A DNA stretch of 33,017 bases, taken from NCBI GenBank assembly GCA_024275575.1, contig JAJRYV010000027.1:1-33017 (forward strand), given 5' to 3'. Within the stretch, counting starts at the first letter, position 1. Each line of letters begins with the position of its first letter. A model generated the notes under the pieces. It did no database searches. It was not told the origin of the DNA and saw only the letters and a list, made by a program, of their open reading frames with translations. Positions 25,309 through 33,017 of the stretch are shown piece after piece. The position numbers and the translations under genes are program-made. The stretch is from a bacterium (GTDB lineage: Bacteria; Zhuqueibacterota; Zhuqueibacteria; Zhuqueibacterales; Geothermadaptataceae).

Positions 25309-25358
25309 AAAGCAATCTCCTGTCATTTTAGAAAATTTTTACTGATGATTTTCATGTT

Positions 25359-25538
25359 CTATTTCGGTTTTTCCCCGTTGCTCTTTTTGCCCTCTCCTCC
25401 AAAGGTCGCCAGGAGTCCCTCGATAAGTTTTTGTTCTTCACCGCTTGCAAGTTTGCTCCCAGGTGAGAAATGGTATAAAACCAAAGCGGCATCCCCCCTT
25501 ATGGCAAAAAATATGGCAATAATAATCCTGGATTTCAT
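25359..25538 (-). CDS. Small membrane-anchored protein candidate upstream of the Rieske gene
   Basis: 59 residues from ATG 25538 (MKSRIIIAIFF...). One N-terminal hydrophobic stretch is followed by a soluble tail with GEEQKLIEGLLATFGGEG and a Lys-rich end. It lies 50 bases before the Rieske start in the same direction. The ribosome binding site is poor, and two other reading frames are open across the first half, one beginning with a much better AGGAGG near 25620, so a frame error in the GGGGGG run near 25498 cannot be excluded. Confidence 0.42.
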   Translation of the reverse strand: MKSRIIIAIFFAIRGDAALVLYHFSPGSKLASGEEQKLIEGLLATFGGEGKKSNGEKPK

Positions 25539-25639
25539 CTCTCGCATCACTTTTATTCACTTTATTACAGAGTGCTGATATCATTGTTGTGCAGATTTTC
25601 TGCGAGTTCATTCATAGCCTCCTGTGCTTCCAGGAATGA

Positions 25640-25667
25640 AAAGGGAGAATTGAGCAATTCTCCCTTT
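25640..25667 (-). terminator. Intrinsic terminator after the tetrahaem cytochrome gene
   Basis: Perfect 13-bp stem (AAAGGGAGAATTG / CAATTCTCCCTTT) with a 2-base loop, which in practice will be 4 or more, and a short T-run on the minus strand. It lies 30 bases after the cytochrome stop and separates it from the bc operon. Confidence 0.85.
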
Positions 25668-25696
25668 CGCAGAATGGCGGGATTATTTATAGCAAG

Positions 25697-26245
25697 TTAC
25701 TTTTCAGGTACCGGATGGGCGATTTTTTCCTTCATTTTTTCAAAATCAAAAGATTTGAAGGTAGGGCTTTCATCATTGTGGCAACCAAGGCAGGTTTTCT
25801 CGGTCGGTATGATCAGCCCGACGGAAGCTGGATCGATTTTACCGGCACGAAGTGCCTTCATCGTTTTTTTCTTTTTGTAAAGAGAGCCGGCGCCGTGGCA
25901 GGACTCACAGCCGACGCCATCTTCAATAGCATATTTTTTTCCGAGCATTGATGCATCGGCATCGTAAGCAGTGACATGGCATTTCAGGCATTCTTTGGCT
26001 TTTTGCGGATTTTCAATGCCACGTTCCTTAGCGAATTTCAGCGCTTCCGGAGAAGCGAGTGTTTCATATGCTTTAGAATGTTTGGCTTTTTTCCATTTGG
26101 CAAACTGGGCGCCTGCCTTCTCTTTTTTATGACATGTTTTGCAGCCCTTGACACCAACGTACGTGGCCTTTTTTTCCTGAGCGAAAAGACCGCCCGCAAA
26201 AAGGAGTACGAGTGCTGCAATTAATGACCATTTAAAGAATTTCAT
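25697..26245 (-). CDS. Periplasmic tetrahaem cytochrome, c554-like
   Basis: 182 residues. A clear signal peptide ends in LLFAGGLFAQ. The mature protein starts with YVGVKGCKTCHKKEKAG..FAKWKKAKHSKAYETL, the typical opening of cytochrome c554-type proteins. Four CXXCH sites: CKTCH (35-39), CLKCH, CESCH and CLGCH. The final segment KEKIAHPVPEK contains a possible distal His. The likely role is a soluble electron carrier in the periplasm. GGAGG 8 bases before ATG 26245 fixes the start; the longer frame from 26341 lacks a signal and is not used. It follows the DUF2339 gene by 92 bases and ends at its own terminator. Confidence 0.93.
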   Translation of the reverse strand: MKFFKWSLIAALVLLFAGGLFAQEKKATYVGVKGCKTCHKKEKAGAQFAKWKKAKHSKAYETLASPEALKFAKERGIENPQKAKECLKCHVTAYDADASMLGKKYAIEDGVGCESCHGAGSLYKKKKTMKALRAGKIDPASVGLIIPTEKTCLGCHNDESPTFKSFDFEKMKEKIAHPVPEK

Positions 26246-26337
26246 TGGTTGTACCTCCAAATCTGAATTAATGATTGATTTATTGTATGTTATCCCGGTT
26301 TGGTTATCGGGCAATGTGCTTGTCCTTTTCATCATGA

Positions 26338-27972
26338 TCATTCAATATCCCTTTTTCGCTTTGCATAATACAATGAGGCGCTTAATGAAATGATCGCAAT
26401 GATTAAAAAGGCCACAATACTATATCCAATACCCATACGGGCTAAATCGACAGCAAAGAGATAAATACAAGTTGCAACCAACGTTAAAATGGCCAGCCAG
26501 CGGTATTTTACGTTACGCAGCCAGATGCTCAATAAAAAAAAGAGTGTTGCGGCTCCAGCCCAGGCCAAAGTGATATGTTGTTGCGGTACGGCATGATAAA
26601 GGCCATAGAGTAAACCGAAAAAGCTCGAGGCCAGGTAGGTATTGCGCATCATCTCTGTTTTTAAAGCCAGGCGCTCTTTCTGCCAGTTCATGATTCGCGC
26701 CGATGCCAGCGCAACGATGACAAAAGTAAAACTGGTAAAACCGGCCGGCGGTGCACCGATGATATAAGCGAGAAAGAAAAACAGAAATAGAAACGTATTT
26801 ACGACGATGATGAAACGCGATCGGAACCAGAGCGCCATCGATACGACCAGTAAGCTCTGCAGGGCAAGCCACGGGTAAACATCGGGGATGCCGGTGTAGG
26901 TGGCCACAGCGATGCTCAACGCCATAAATCCGGCACAGGCATAATAAGCCGCTGCGAATTTAAAATCGGTTTTTTTTCGAATAAGGATCGAAAATAAAAT
27001 ACAATAGATTGCTACGGCGCCGCTGATAGCGGTGTAGTTGTCCTGAAAAAAGGTTAAAACCACGAGCCAACAAATGATGGAAAAACCGGCGCCATTGAGT
27101 AGAAAACTCGCCGGAAAAACGATCTCCGGAAACCGTTCTTTATCTTTAACAAGCAACGGTAAGGTAAACAAAACAGCATAAATCGCCAAATAACCCAGAT
27201 TGTATTGATGCGCGCTCACTGCTTGCAAAGGATGGCCCATCAGTGGATTGCTCAACAACCACATCAAATGCCCGAGGTAGACCAGAATCAGCGCAAGAAA
27301 AAAAATACGCCACCATGTCCGGGTGGTGAACATTATGAGCGCAACGATGCCGATGACACCAAGAATTGCCAGCAAAATATGGGTGGAATCACTGACGATG
27401 GCAGTGATAAAAAGCAGGATAATCGTGAGACCGCCCAGCAATTCTGATTTTTCCCGCATGGCGATATAAAATAATGAGCCCAGGGAGATTGCCAATAGCA
27501 AAAGTGTCACTGCCGCGGAGGAAATCAACGGTTGCGTCAGAAAATAATGCAATCGTAAAGTTGTGTAATAGATCAGAATGTGCCCGATGAGTTTAAATAG
27601 AGAAACGAGATAGGGTAAGGTGCTGCGCATAAAATGCGTCAATAGAAAAAGCCCGGCAGCAAGTGAGTAACCCAGGACGGTCGACAGGAAAACGTGCCCG
27701 TTGTTGTACAAATAGGTCATCAAAAAAGCCATGCTCAGAAACAAAACGAATGCGCCGAGCCATGCCAGACCATATTCGCCGACTTTTGATTCGACCGTAG
27801 CGCTTTCGAGATGTGGCAAATCATCGATATATTCTTCAGCTTCGCCAGAGCGTTCCAACAGGCCGCTGTTCGCGAGCAATCCTTCGATTTGCTGTAGCCG
27901 CGATTCGAGTTCGTCGATTTTTACCGCCAATTTTTCGATGACCAAAATCTCATCTTTGCCGGTCTGGGGCAT
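26338..27972 (-). CDS. DUF2339-like polytopic membrane protein
   Basis: 544 residues. The first 60 residues are cytoplasmic with a coiled-coil-like segment (IEKLAVKIDELESRLQQIEGLL), then about 16 closely spaced hydrophobic helices to the end, with almost no extramembrane loops. This layout and the N-terminal coiled coil resemble DUF2339 proteins, whose function is unknown. No catalytic or cofactor-binding residues are evident and no CXXCH is present. CAGGT before the ATG gives modest support for the start. It lies in the cytochrome island, upstream of the tetrahaem gene, but the shared function is not evident. Confidence 0.75.
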   Translation of the reverse strand: MPQTGKDEILVIEKLAVKIDELESRLQQIEGLLANSGLLERSGEAEEYIDDLPHLESATVESKVGEYGLAWLGAFVLFLSMAFLMTYLYNNGHVFLSTVLGYSLAAGLFLLTHFMRSTLPYLVSLFKLIGHILIYYTTLRLHYFLTQPLISSAAVTLLLLAISLGSLFYIAMREKSELLGGLTIILLFITAIVSDSTHILLAILGVIGIVALIMFTTRTWWRIFFLALILVYLGHLMWLLSNPLMGHPLQAVSAHQYNLGYLAIYAVLFTLPLLVKDKERFPEIVFPASFLLNGAGFSIICWLVVLTFFQDNYTAISGAVAIYCILFSILIRKKTDFKFAAAYYACAGFMALSIAVATYTGIPDVYPWLALQSLLVVSMALWFRSRFIIVVNTFLFLFFFLAYIIGAPPAGFTSFTFVIVALASARIMNWQKERLALKTEMMRNTYLASSFFGLLYGLYHAVPQQHITLAWAGAATLFFLLSIWLRNVKYRWLAILTLVATCIYLFAVDLARMGIGYSIVAFLIIAIISLSASLYYAKRKRDIE

Positions 27973-28457
27973 GATTACCTGCCGTTTTAATTTGGACTGT
28001 TTCTTTAATTTGAGATCGAGCGTCGTTATTTTGCTATACCGCGGGCAGAGCGGTATTTATTCTCACACAGTCACACCATTTTGCGTAATCCGGGCTACGC
28101 TCTTGAACGCAGATATTTTATTACCACCCATGGGGTGATTGGTTATAAAATAATTTGATATTTATTCTCACTTTGCCTCATTAAAAACGTCATTAATTCC
28201 GACGCCGCCGGTAGCGGATTATTTCTTATAATTAATGCACTTCTACAAAACATTTAATAGCGCGCCGACAATATACATTTTCGACAGCTGCTACTAAATT
28301 AGACGCATTTGAGTATATTGTCAAGAAAAATAATACTAATGAGGTAAATTAGCCCGGTTTGAGCGGTGATAAGATTTTTTTTCTTAAAGATAGTCAGAAG
28401 AGAATTTAATGAGATTAACTGTCGTTTTAATTTTAATTCATTGAATTTATAAAACTT
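27973..28457. other. Intergenic region rich in small inverted repeats
   Basis: No credible gene. Three small palindromes (ATACCGC-N7-GCGGTAT at 28036-28056, GCGTA-N8-TACGC at 28083-28100, CACCC-ATG-GGGTG at 28125-28137) and a 13-base direct repeat TATTTATTCTCAC (28054-28066 and 28159-28171) lie within 140 bases. This may be a repeat unit or the control region of the DUF2339 gene. Confidence 0.45.
28036..28171. repeat. Cluster of short inverted repeats flanked by a 13-base direct repeat
   Basis: Described from the sequence only: the direct repeat TATTTATTCTCAC brackets about 92 bases that contain two palindromes. Such an arrangement could be a small mobile or REP-like element. No transposase or terminal structure confirms this. 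Confidence 0.35.
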
Positions 28458-28490
28458 ACCGGGAGATACGCTTTGGGTTTATCTCCCGGT
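28458..28490 (-). terminator. Hairpin downstream of the NapC-like cytochrome gene
   Basis: 11-bp stem ACCGGGAGATA / TATCTCCCGGT with an 11-base loop. It lies 135 bases after the stop codon. On the minus strand AAGTTTTAT follows, so it is a weak or factor-assisted terminator. Confidence 0.6.
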
Positions 28491-28624
28491 TCCTGAATTC
28501 AATTATTGGTAATGCAACAGGCAGATTAAAAAATATTCAGCTGCTTTAATAACGAAATAACGCAATTTTCCATAAAAATTTTATTAACAAATGCAAGAAA
28601 TTATGAGCACCGTTTTAAAAAATA

Positions 28625-30115
28625 TTATTCTGCATGACATTCGTAACAGCCTTCTTCCTTCCATTCCTCATCGATATCTTCGGGATGCTTGAAGGTCAGG
28701 CCTTTTAAATCAGCCTGTGAAAATTCTCCATTCCCTTGTTCGACGATCAAATGGCAGATGTTACAGTCGTTGGAGATGACTTCGTCATTCTCTGTGCGAT
28801 GCTTGCCATCGTGGCAACGGTAACAACCCGGCGCCGAGATATGCCCGATGTTATTGGGGTATGCCCGCCAATTGGCTTTCATTTCCGGGAAATAGTTATT
28901 TTGAAAAATGGTTTGCAATCCTTCCACGGCCGCATCAATTTGCCCTTTATTCGACTCATAAACATCAGGGTATTCGGATTTATAGAAGGAATTCAGCTCT
29001 TCTTCGATCCGTTTCATGCCCTGCTCAGTCAGGCTGTCTTCCTCGCAGGCTGCAAGAATTTCCATCGCTTTGAGTTTGATTTCCGGAATTTCAGTGGAGA
29101 TTTTACCGGCGACCATAGCTTTGTTGATGGTAAACTGCGGGTATCGGTAAATATGTGCCGGCCGATTGTGACAATCGATGCAATCCATGGTTTGCATGGG
29201 ATGTTCGGCGAGATTCAGGTCATCCGCGCCTTCGCTTTTAAAAATACGAACCGTGCCGTTTTCATCGACTGAGCGAACCCAGGGAATATCCTGGTGTCGT
29301 GCATCTGTAGTGATGAATTCGACTTTATTGTTGATATGCCAGTGAATATTGGATTCCCTTGTCAGGTCAATGCCGCTGCCGCCGCCGATGCGCAAGAGCA
29401 GATTGTAATCCCAGCGGGTATTTTCTTCGTCTTCCATAAAATGTGTGCGGGTGATTTGTTTTTTGCCATAGAATTTTTGTGGCCAGTGGCATTGTTCGCA
29501 GGTTTCTCGTGCCGGGCGCAAATTTTCGATTGGCGTCGGGATCGGTCGCTCGTATTTATTGAACAAAACTGAATAGACCTGATAAGCGCCGGAAAGCTTT
29601 GAGCGCACATACCACTCGGCGCCGTGGCCAACGTGGCAATCGACACAGGCAACACGGGCGTGCGGGCTGTTTTGATAGGCGACGAATTCAGGTTTCATCA
29701 CTGAGTGACATAACTGACCGCAAAAGGTAACGGATTCAGTGAACTCAAAAGCACGGTAGGTACCCAGGGAGGTGAACAAGGCAAGAATACAGGTGGTGGT
29801 TACAAAAAAGATGACGCTGCGCATATGTTGTGGATTATTTAAATCCACTTTGGGTAAACGCTGGGCGGCAAGCCCCCGCAACTGACGTCGGCGCTCACGC
29901 AAGGCGCCGATGGGAATGATGATCAGACCGATGACCAGAAATACCGGGAGAATGATATAAGTCAATATCCCGAAATAGGGCGTCTTCGATGGTGAAAACG
30001 CATCCAACAAAATGAGTAAAATTATAATACAGAGCACAACCCCCGCCAGGATGGCCCCAGCCAGGCTGATAAAGTTATAAAATGAATCGCTATACCGGCG
30101 TTCACTTTTTGCCAT
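28625..30115 (-). CDS. Seven-haem NapC/NirT-family membrane cytochrome (ImcH-like layout)
   Basis: 496 residues. Three N-terminal membrane helices (about 14-38, 48-70, 99-118) are followed by a periplasmic cytochrome region. The first haem site is CGQLCH (132-137), a CX3CH rather than CXXCH, followed by SVMKPEF as in NapC/NirT proteins. Six CXXCH follow: CVDCH (157-161), CEQCH (206-210), CIDCH, CYRCH, CNICH and CYECH. ERPIPTPIENLRPARETCEQCHWPQKF is a strong family block. Such proteins oxidise menaquinol and deliver electrons to periplasmic partners; size, three helices and seven haems match Geobacter ImcH as I recall it. AAGGAA 8 bases before the ATG supports the start. A terminator precedes it, so it may have its own promoter. 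Confidence 0.92.
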   Translation of the reverse strand: MAKSERRYSDSFYNFISLAGAILAGVVLCIIILLILLDAFSPSKTPYFGILTYIILPVFLVIGLIIIPIGALRERRRQLRGLAAQRLPKVDLNNPQHMRSVIFFVTTTCILALFTSLGTYRAFEFTESVTFCGQLCHSVMKPEFVAYQNSPHARVACVDCHVGHGAEWYVRSKLSGAYQVYSVLFNKYERPIPTPIENLRPARETCEQCHWPQKFYGKKQITRTHFMEDEENTRWDYNLLLRIGGGSGIDLTRESNIHWHINNKVEFITTDARHQDIPWVRSVDENGTVRIFKSEGADDLNLAEHPMQTMDCIDCHNRPAHIYRYPQFTINKAMVAGKISTEIPEIKLKAMEILAACEEDSLTEQGMKRIEEELNSFYKSEYPDVYESNKGQIDAAVEGLQTIFQNNYFPEMKANWRAYPNNIGHISAPGCYRCHDGKHRTENDEVISNDCNICHLIVEQGNGEFSQADLKGLTFKHPEDIDEEWKEEGCYECHAE

Positions 30116-30168
30116 TTCTTTATTCCTTTCGTTTATTTAGAAAATTGGCGTTTGTGAAGGTAATAAAA

Positions 30169-30217
30169 AAACAGGATAAACAAGAAAGTAAAGATATTTT
30201 TTTTGTTTAACCTGTTT
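30169..30217 (-). terminator. Intrinsic terminator or attenuator between the two large cytochrome genes
   Basis: Arms AAACAGGATAAACAA and TTGTTTAACCTGTTT pair over 15 bases with one mismatch. On the minus strand seven T follow. It lies 36 bases after the giant cytochrome's stop and 54 bases before the NapC-like start, so the second gene is either read through partly or transcribed separately. Confidence 0.8.
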
Positions 30218-30252
30218 TAATAAACATTCAATCGATATTTGTCAGTGTTGGA

Positions 30253-33017
30253 TTAATAATGCAAAATCAGGGCATAAACGGTCAGGATGATGATGGATAT
30301 TCCTGCCGAAAGGGCAAGGAATCCAAAAACCCGAGCCCATCGCTTCAGCCATTTTTCCGGCGTTTTAACAAGTTGTTTTTTAAAACTTTTTGATTTCAGC
30401 ATCAATTCGAATTCCCGCGGCCGATCTTCCCGCAATTCATCGATGACAACACTGCCGGTGAAGATAACGGTATCCATGGGGAATTTATCAGGTCGCATAT
30501 GGGTGTTGAAAAAATGAATGGCAAAGATAAAACAGGTTGCCAAAAGCGCCTCATCGCTATGGATGATGGTGGCGACATTCACCATCCAGCCGGGCAGCCC
30601 GAGACCGGTAAAAAATTCCGGGAACCATAAAACCAGCCCGCTGAAGCCAATGACAGCAACACCCCAGAAAACAGCAAAATAGTCAAATTTTTCCCAATAG
30701 GTCCAGCGGCCATAATTGGGTCTTTTGCCCAGGCCGACAAACCATTTGATCGTCTGACCGAATTCGATGAGATCGTGCCAGCGTGGAACCAGGGTATCCT
30801 CCCCGGTGAAGAGCTGTTTTAAAGTCAGGGTTTTGTTCCACAATTTGCGCCCAAGATAACCGAGATGCAGGATGAAATACAGTATCGTTATAATCGCGGC
30901 ATAACGGTGTGCATAGCCGGTTACTGCATAACCACCCAGCGCTTTTGAAATGTACTGGAATATGCCAACTTCGGAAAACTTGATGGTCAAACCGGTTAAG
31001 GCCAGGGAAATAAAACTCAGAATAACTAAAATATGGAGAAAGCGGGAAAAGGCATCAAAGCGTTGCACATGTTTGCCCTTATAAGGCATAGGCTTGCCCG
31101 CGTTTTCTTTTTTTGTCTTGTTGATTTTTCTGCGCTCAAGAATTGCCCGCGGGATCCAGAGGATCGTATGCAGACCGAAAAATCCGATCGTGCCGAGAAG
31201 CAAATAGGTCATAAACCAGAAGGTGTAATAAAGCGAAGGATTTTTTTCCTTGTCGGTATGTTTGGCATGCGCCAGATAGCTGGCGAAACGAACGTTGGAA
31301 TTTTTATGGCAGGTGCCGCAGGTGGCGACGATATTTGCCGGGTTCAACGTCGAGTTTGGATTATCCTGTTTGAGTATATTATGTGCCCCGTGGCAATCGT
31401 AACATTTTGCCGTCGAAATTTCGCCTAGTTTCGAGACTTTGCCGTGGAAGGTTTCGAAATAGGTTTTCGTTACTTTTTCATGACAATCACCACAGTAACT
31501 GAGAATTTGCTGACGAAAGCCGCTTACATCGACACGGGTGATCGTATGTGATGAATGGCAATCATTGCACGCCGGCAATTTTTTGTCGGTTTTTGTCACA
31601 GTGGGGCTGTGGATACTGTTTTTAAAGACCTCGAAAATGCCAAGATGACACTGGGCGCAGGTTTGCGGGATATTTTCCGCATGCACGGTTGAGGTGGAAT
31701 CGGCAATGGGTTTTTCATTGTGCGCGGTGTGGCAATCGACACATGTCGCCGTGACCATCAAACCACTTTCAAGTAACCCTTTGCCATGGATGCTCATCGT
31801 ATAGTTTTTGATGATATTCTTTTCAGGACCGGTATAAACGCGGGCAGCCTTTTCTCCTTCACGGTGACAATCGCCGCATAAATCCGGGATATTGCGCGCA
31901 AACGAGCGGGAAGTGATATCATTTTTTGATTTGATCAGGTGGCTGCCGTGGCAATTGGAACAATAGGGCGCGATGGTTATCGAATCCGCCCGATTAAACA
32001 GAATACCGTGCTGGCTCTCATTATATAAAGCCACCTCTTCTGCGTGACACATAGAGCAATCCACTTTGCCGCTATTTTTACAAACCGGATTGCTGGAAAT
32101 GCTCACCGTGCTGTGGCATTTGACGCAGGAATTATCCTTGTGAACGGAATTCTTAATATGCTCCGGATCAACAGTCAGCGAAATTTTTTTCCCATCAACG
32201 GTTTTAAAAACATCATTTTTCGTATGGCAGACAATGCAATCCTTGTCCGGAAATGTTTTTTCATATTCGACGCGGCGCACCTGATGCGGCTGGTGGCAAT
32301 CGATACAAATGGGAATTTCATCCGGTCGTTTTTGCCAAAGCTCGCCACGGATAACCTTGACATGCATCCGTTCGATTTCAGCGTGGCACTGTTCGCAGGT
32401 CATGGGAATATTCTTTTTGTTGATGGATGATTCCGGATTTTCATGCGGCAAAATATCATGTGAATTATGGCAACTTGTGCATACTGCTGTAACGATAAGC
32501 CCGCGCCGGAAGAGCCCGTCACCGTGAATTGACTGGGAATAATTGGCCAGGACTTCATGCTCGGAAATATCTGCCAGCTTGGAAACCGGCGTCCCCTCTT
32601 TATGGCATCCCCCGCAAAGGTTTGGAATATTCAAAACATAGGTTTTGGAGTTTTTGTTTTTTGCCGGCAAAATATCATGTTTGCCGTGACAGGTGATGCA
32701 AGTCGGTGCGAGGTATTTCTCCTTTTTCAAGGCCTCACCGTGCAGGCTGCGTTTGAAATGCGCCACGGCATCTTCATGGCAATCGGAGCAATCGACCCTT
32801 TCGACAGAGGTTTCATCATCCGGGTGCTCTTCGAGGTCGATATCAGCGTGGCATGATGTGCATTCCTCTTCTGCATGGATGGATTTCAGGAAGCGGGCGC
32901 CGTTGACATAAATGGAGACTTCCTTGCCTTCACGTTCCATGGTTTCACCTTTTTCCCCATGGCAATCGAGACATTCTTCGACTTCGTCTTGCCCGTAAAC
33001 GAGCTGGAACGATAAAA
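30253..33017 (-). CDS. Giant multihaem cytochrome fused to a b-type membrane domain (5' end outside window)
   Basis: At least 920 residues; the frame is open through the right edge. The first in-window Met (32938-32940) is internal, because the upstream codons (LSFQLVYGQDEVEECLDCHG) contain a haem site and look like the end of a signal peptide. Nineteen CXXCH motifs are visible: one in the upstream part, eight in module A (about 32889-32224), eight in module B (about 32157-31480), two more after it. Then come a membrane helix (YYTFWFMTYLLLGTIGFFGL) and a cytochrome b561/FdhI-like four-helix domain with candidate haem-b ligands in FLHIL, YAHRY, ILHLG, IIHSDE and AIHFFNTH, and one final C-terminal helix. 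Layout equals Geobacter CbcL-type inner-membrane quinol oxidases: the b part takes electrons from menaquinol and passes them to a periplasmic haem chain. Direction could be reversed. Confidence 0.93.
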   Translation of the reverse strand, partial: LSFQLVYGQDEVEECLDCHGEKGETMEREGKEVSIYVNGARFLKSIHAEEECTSCHADIDLEEHPDDETSVERVDCSDCHEDAVAHFKRSLHGEALKKEKYLAPTCITCHGKHDILPAKNKNSKTYVLNIPNLCGGCHKEGTPVSKLADISEHEVLANYSQSIHGDGLFRRGLIVTAVCTSCHNSHDILPHENPESSINKKNIPMTCEQCHAEIERMHVKVIRGELWQKRPDEIPICIDCHQPHQVRRVEYEKTFPDKDCIVCHTKNDVFKTVDGKKISLTVDPEHIKNSVHKDNSCVKCHSTVSISSNPVCKNSGKVDCSMCHAEEVALYNESQHGILFNRADSITIAPYCSNCHGSHLIKSKNDITSRSFARNIPDLCGDCHREGEKAARVYTGPEKNIIKNYTMSIHGKGLLESGLMVTATCVDCHTAHNEKPIADSTSTVHAENIPQTCAQCHLGIFEVFKNSIHSPTVTKTDKKLPACNDCHSSHTITRVDVSGFRQQILSYCGDCHEKVTKTYFETFHGKVSKLGEISTAKCYDCHGAHNILKQDNPNSTLNPANIVATCGTCHKNSNVRFASYLAHAKHTDKEKNPSLYYTFWFMTYLLLGTIGFFGLHTILWIPRAILERRKINKTKKENAGKPMPYKGKHVQRFDAFSRFLHILVILSFISLALTGLTIKFSEVGIFQYISKALGGYAVTGYAHRYAAIITILYFILHLGYLGRKLWNKTLTLKQLFTGEDTLVPRWHDLIEFGQTIKWFVGLGKRPNYGRWTYWEKFDYFAVFWGVAVIGFSGLVLWFPEFFTGLGLPGWMVNVATIIHSDEALLATCFIFAIHFFNTHMRPDKFPMDTVIFTGSVVIDELREDRPREFELMLKSKSFKKQLVKTPEKWLKRWARVFGFLALSAGISIIILTVYALILHY

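Noticed and set aside
27731-28138. Plus-strand 135-codon frame
   Set aside because: Most of it is antisense to the DUF2339 gene's N-terminal coding region and the rest is in the repeat-rich spacer; no start signal.
22514-33017. CRISPR or tandem DNA repeats suggested by recurring TGGCA/TGCCA words
   Set aside because: The recurring words are codons for the CXXCH motifs (TGT..TGCCAT read on the minus strand), not DNA repeats.

Overview
The window looks like a chromosome segment of a Gram-negative, anaerobic or facultatively respiring bacterium of the FCB superphylum (a Calditrichota, KSB1 or Zixibacteria-like lineage fits best, but the exact phylum cannot be fixed from sequence alone). Evidence: a secreted protein ending in a FlgD-Ig / type IX-secretion-type C-terminal domain, a DUF3078 outer-membrane barrel, many signal peptides, intermediate GC, clear AGGAGG-type ribosome binding sites, and a very large investment in multihaem c-type cytochromes. 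No tRNA, rRNA, CRISPR array, insertion sequence or phage gene was found.

Layout. 1-8.7 kb: a possible gene start on the minus strand at the left edge, a PIN-PhoH ATPase, a convergent DUF3078 barrel, a self-contained MarR/MFS efflux unit with a near-perfect palindromic operator, a secreted protein of unknown function, a large secreted M23-like/FnIII protein with a C-terminal sorting domain, and a small Gln/Glu-rich protein. 8.7-10.5 kb (minus): FabF and an MTH1187-type thiamine-binding protein. 10.7-18.1 kb (plus): a rhomboid protease, an atypical biotin ligase, then OadG-like, OadA-like and OadB subunits of a sodium-pumping biotin decarboxylase, an ABM-domain protein, a poorly coding spacer, and ATP-dependent PEP carboxykinase. 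Together these handle C4-acid/PEP interconversion coupled to a sodium gradient. 18.6-22.5 kb: a 75-residue protein resembling a lone histidine-kinase DHp domain, an NtrC-type sigma-54 activator, a textbook -24/-12 promoter driving a 99-residue membrane protein, and RmlA.

22.5-33.0 kb (all minus): an electron-transfer island with at least 39 c-type haem motifs in four proteins. In transcription order these are: a giant cytochrome cut by the right edge (19 visible CXXCH, built from two tandem octahaem modules, fused to a b-type membrane domain); a seven-haem NapC/NirT-family membrane cytochrome; a DUF2339 membrane protein; a tetrahaem c554-type cytochrome; a small membrane-protein candidate; and a Rieske / fused cytochrome b / nonahaem cytochrome operon. 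The first two have the domain layout of the Geobacter inner-membrane quinol oxidases CbcL and ImcH. The last three form a bc-type complex in which a membrane-anchored nonahaem cytochrome replaces cytochrome c1. The island would move electrons between menaquinol and periplasmic carriers. No outer-membrane conduit and no terminal reductase with a recognisable catalytic domain are in view.

Intrinsic terminators separate most of these units, and several lie between convergent genes and work in both directions.
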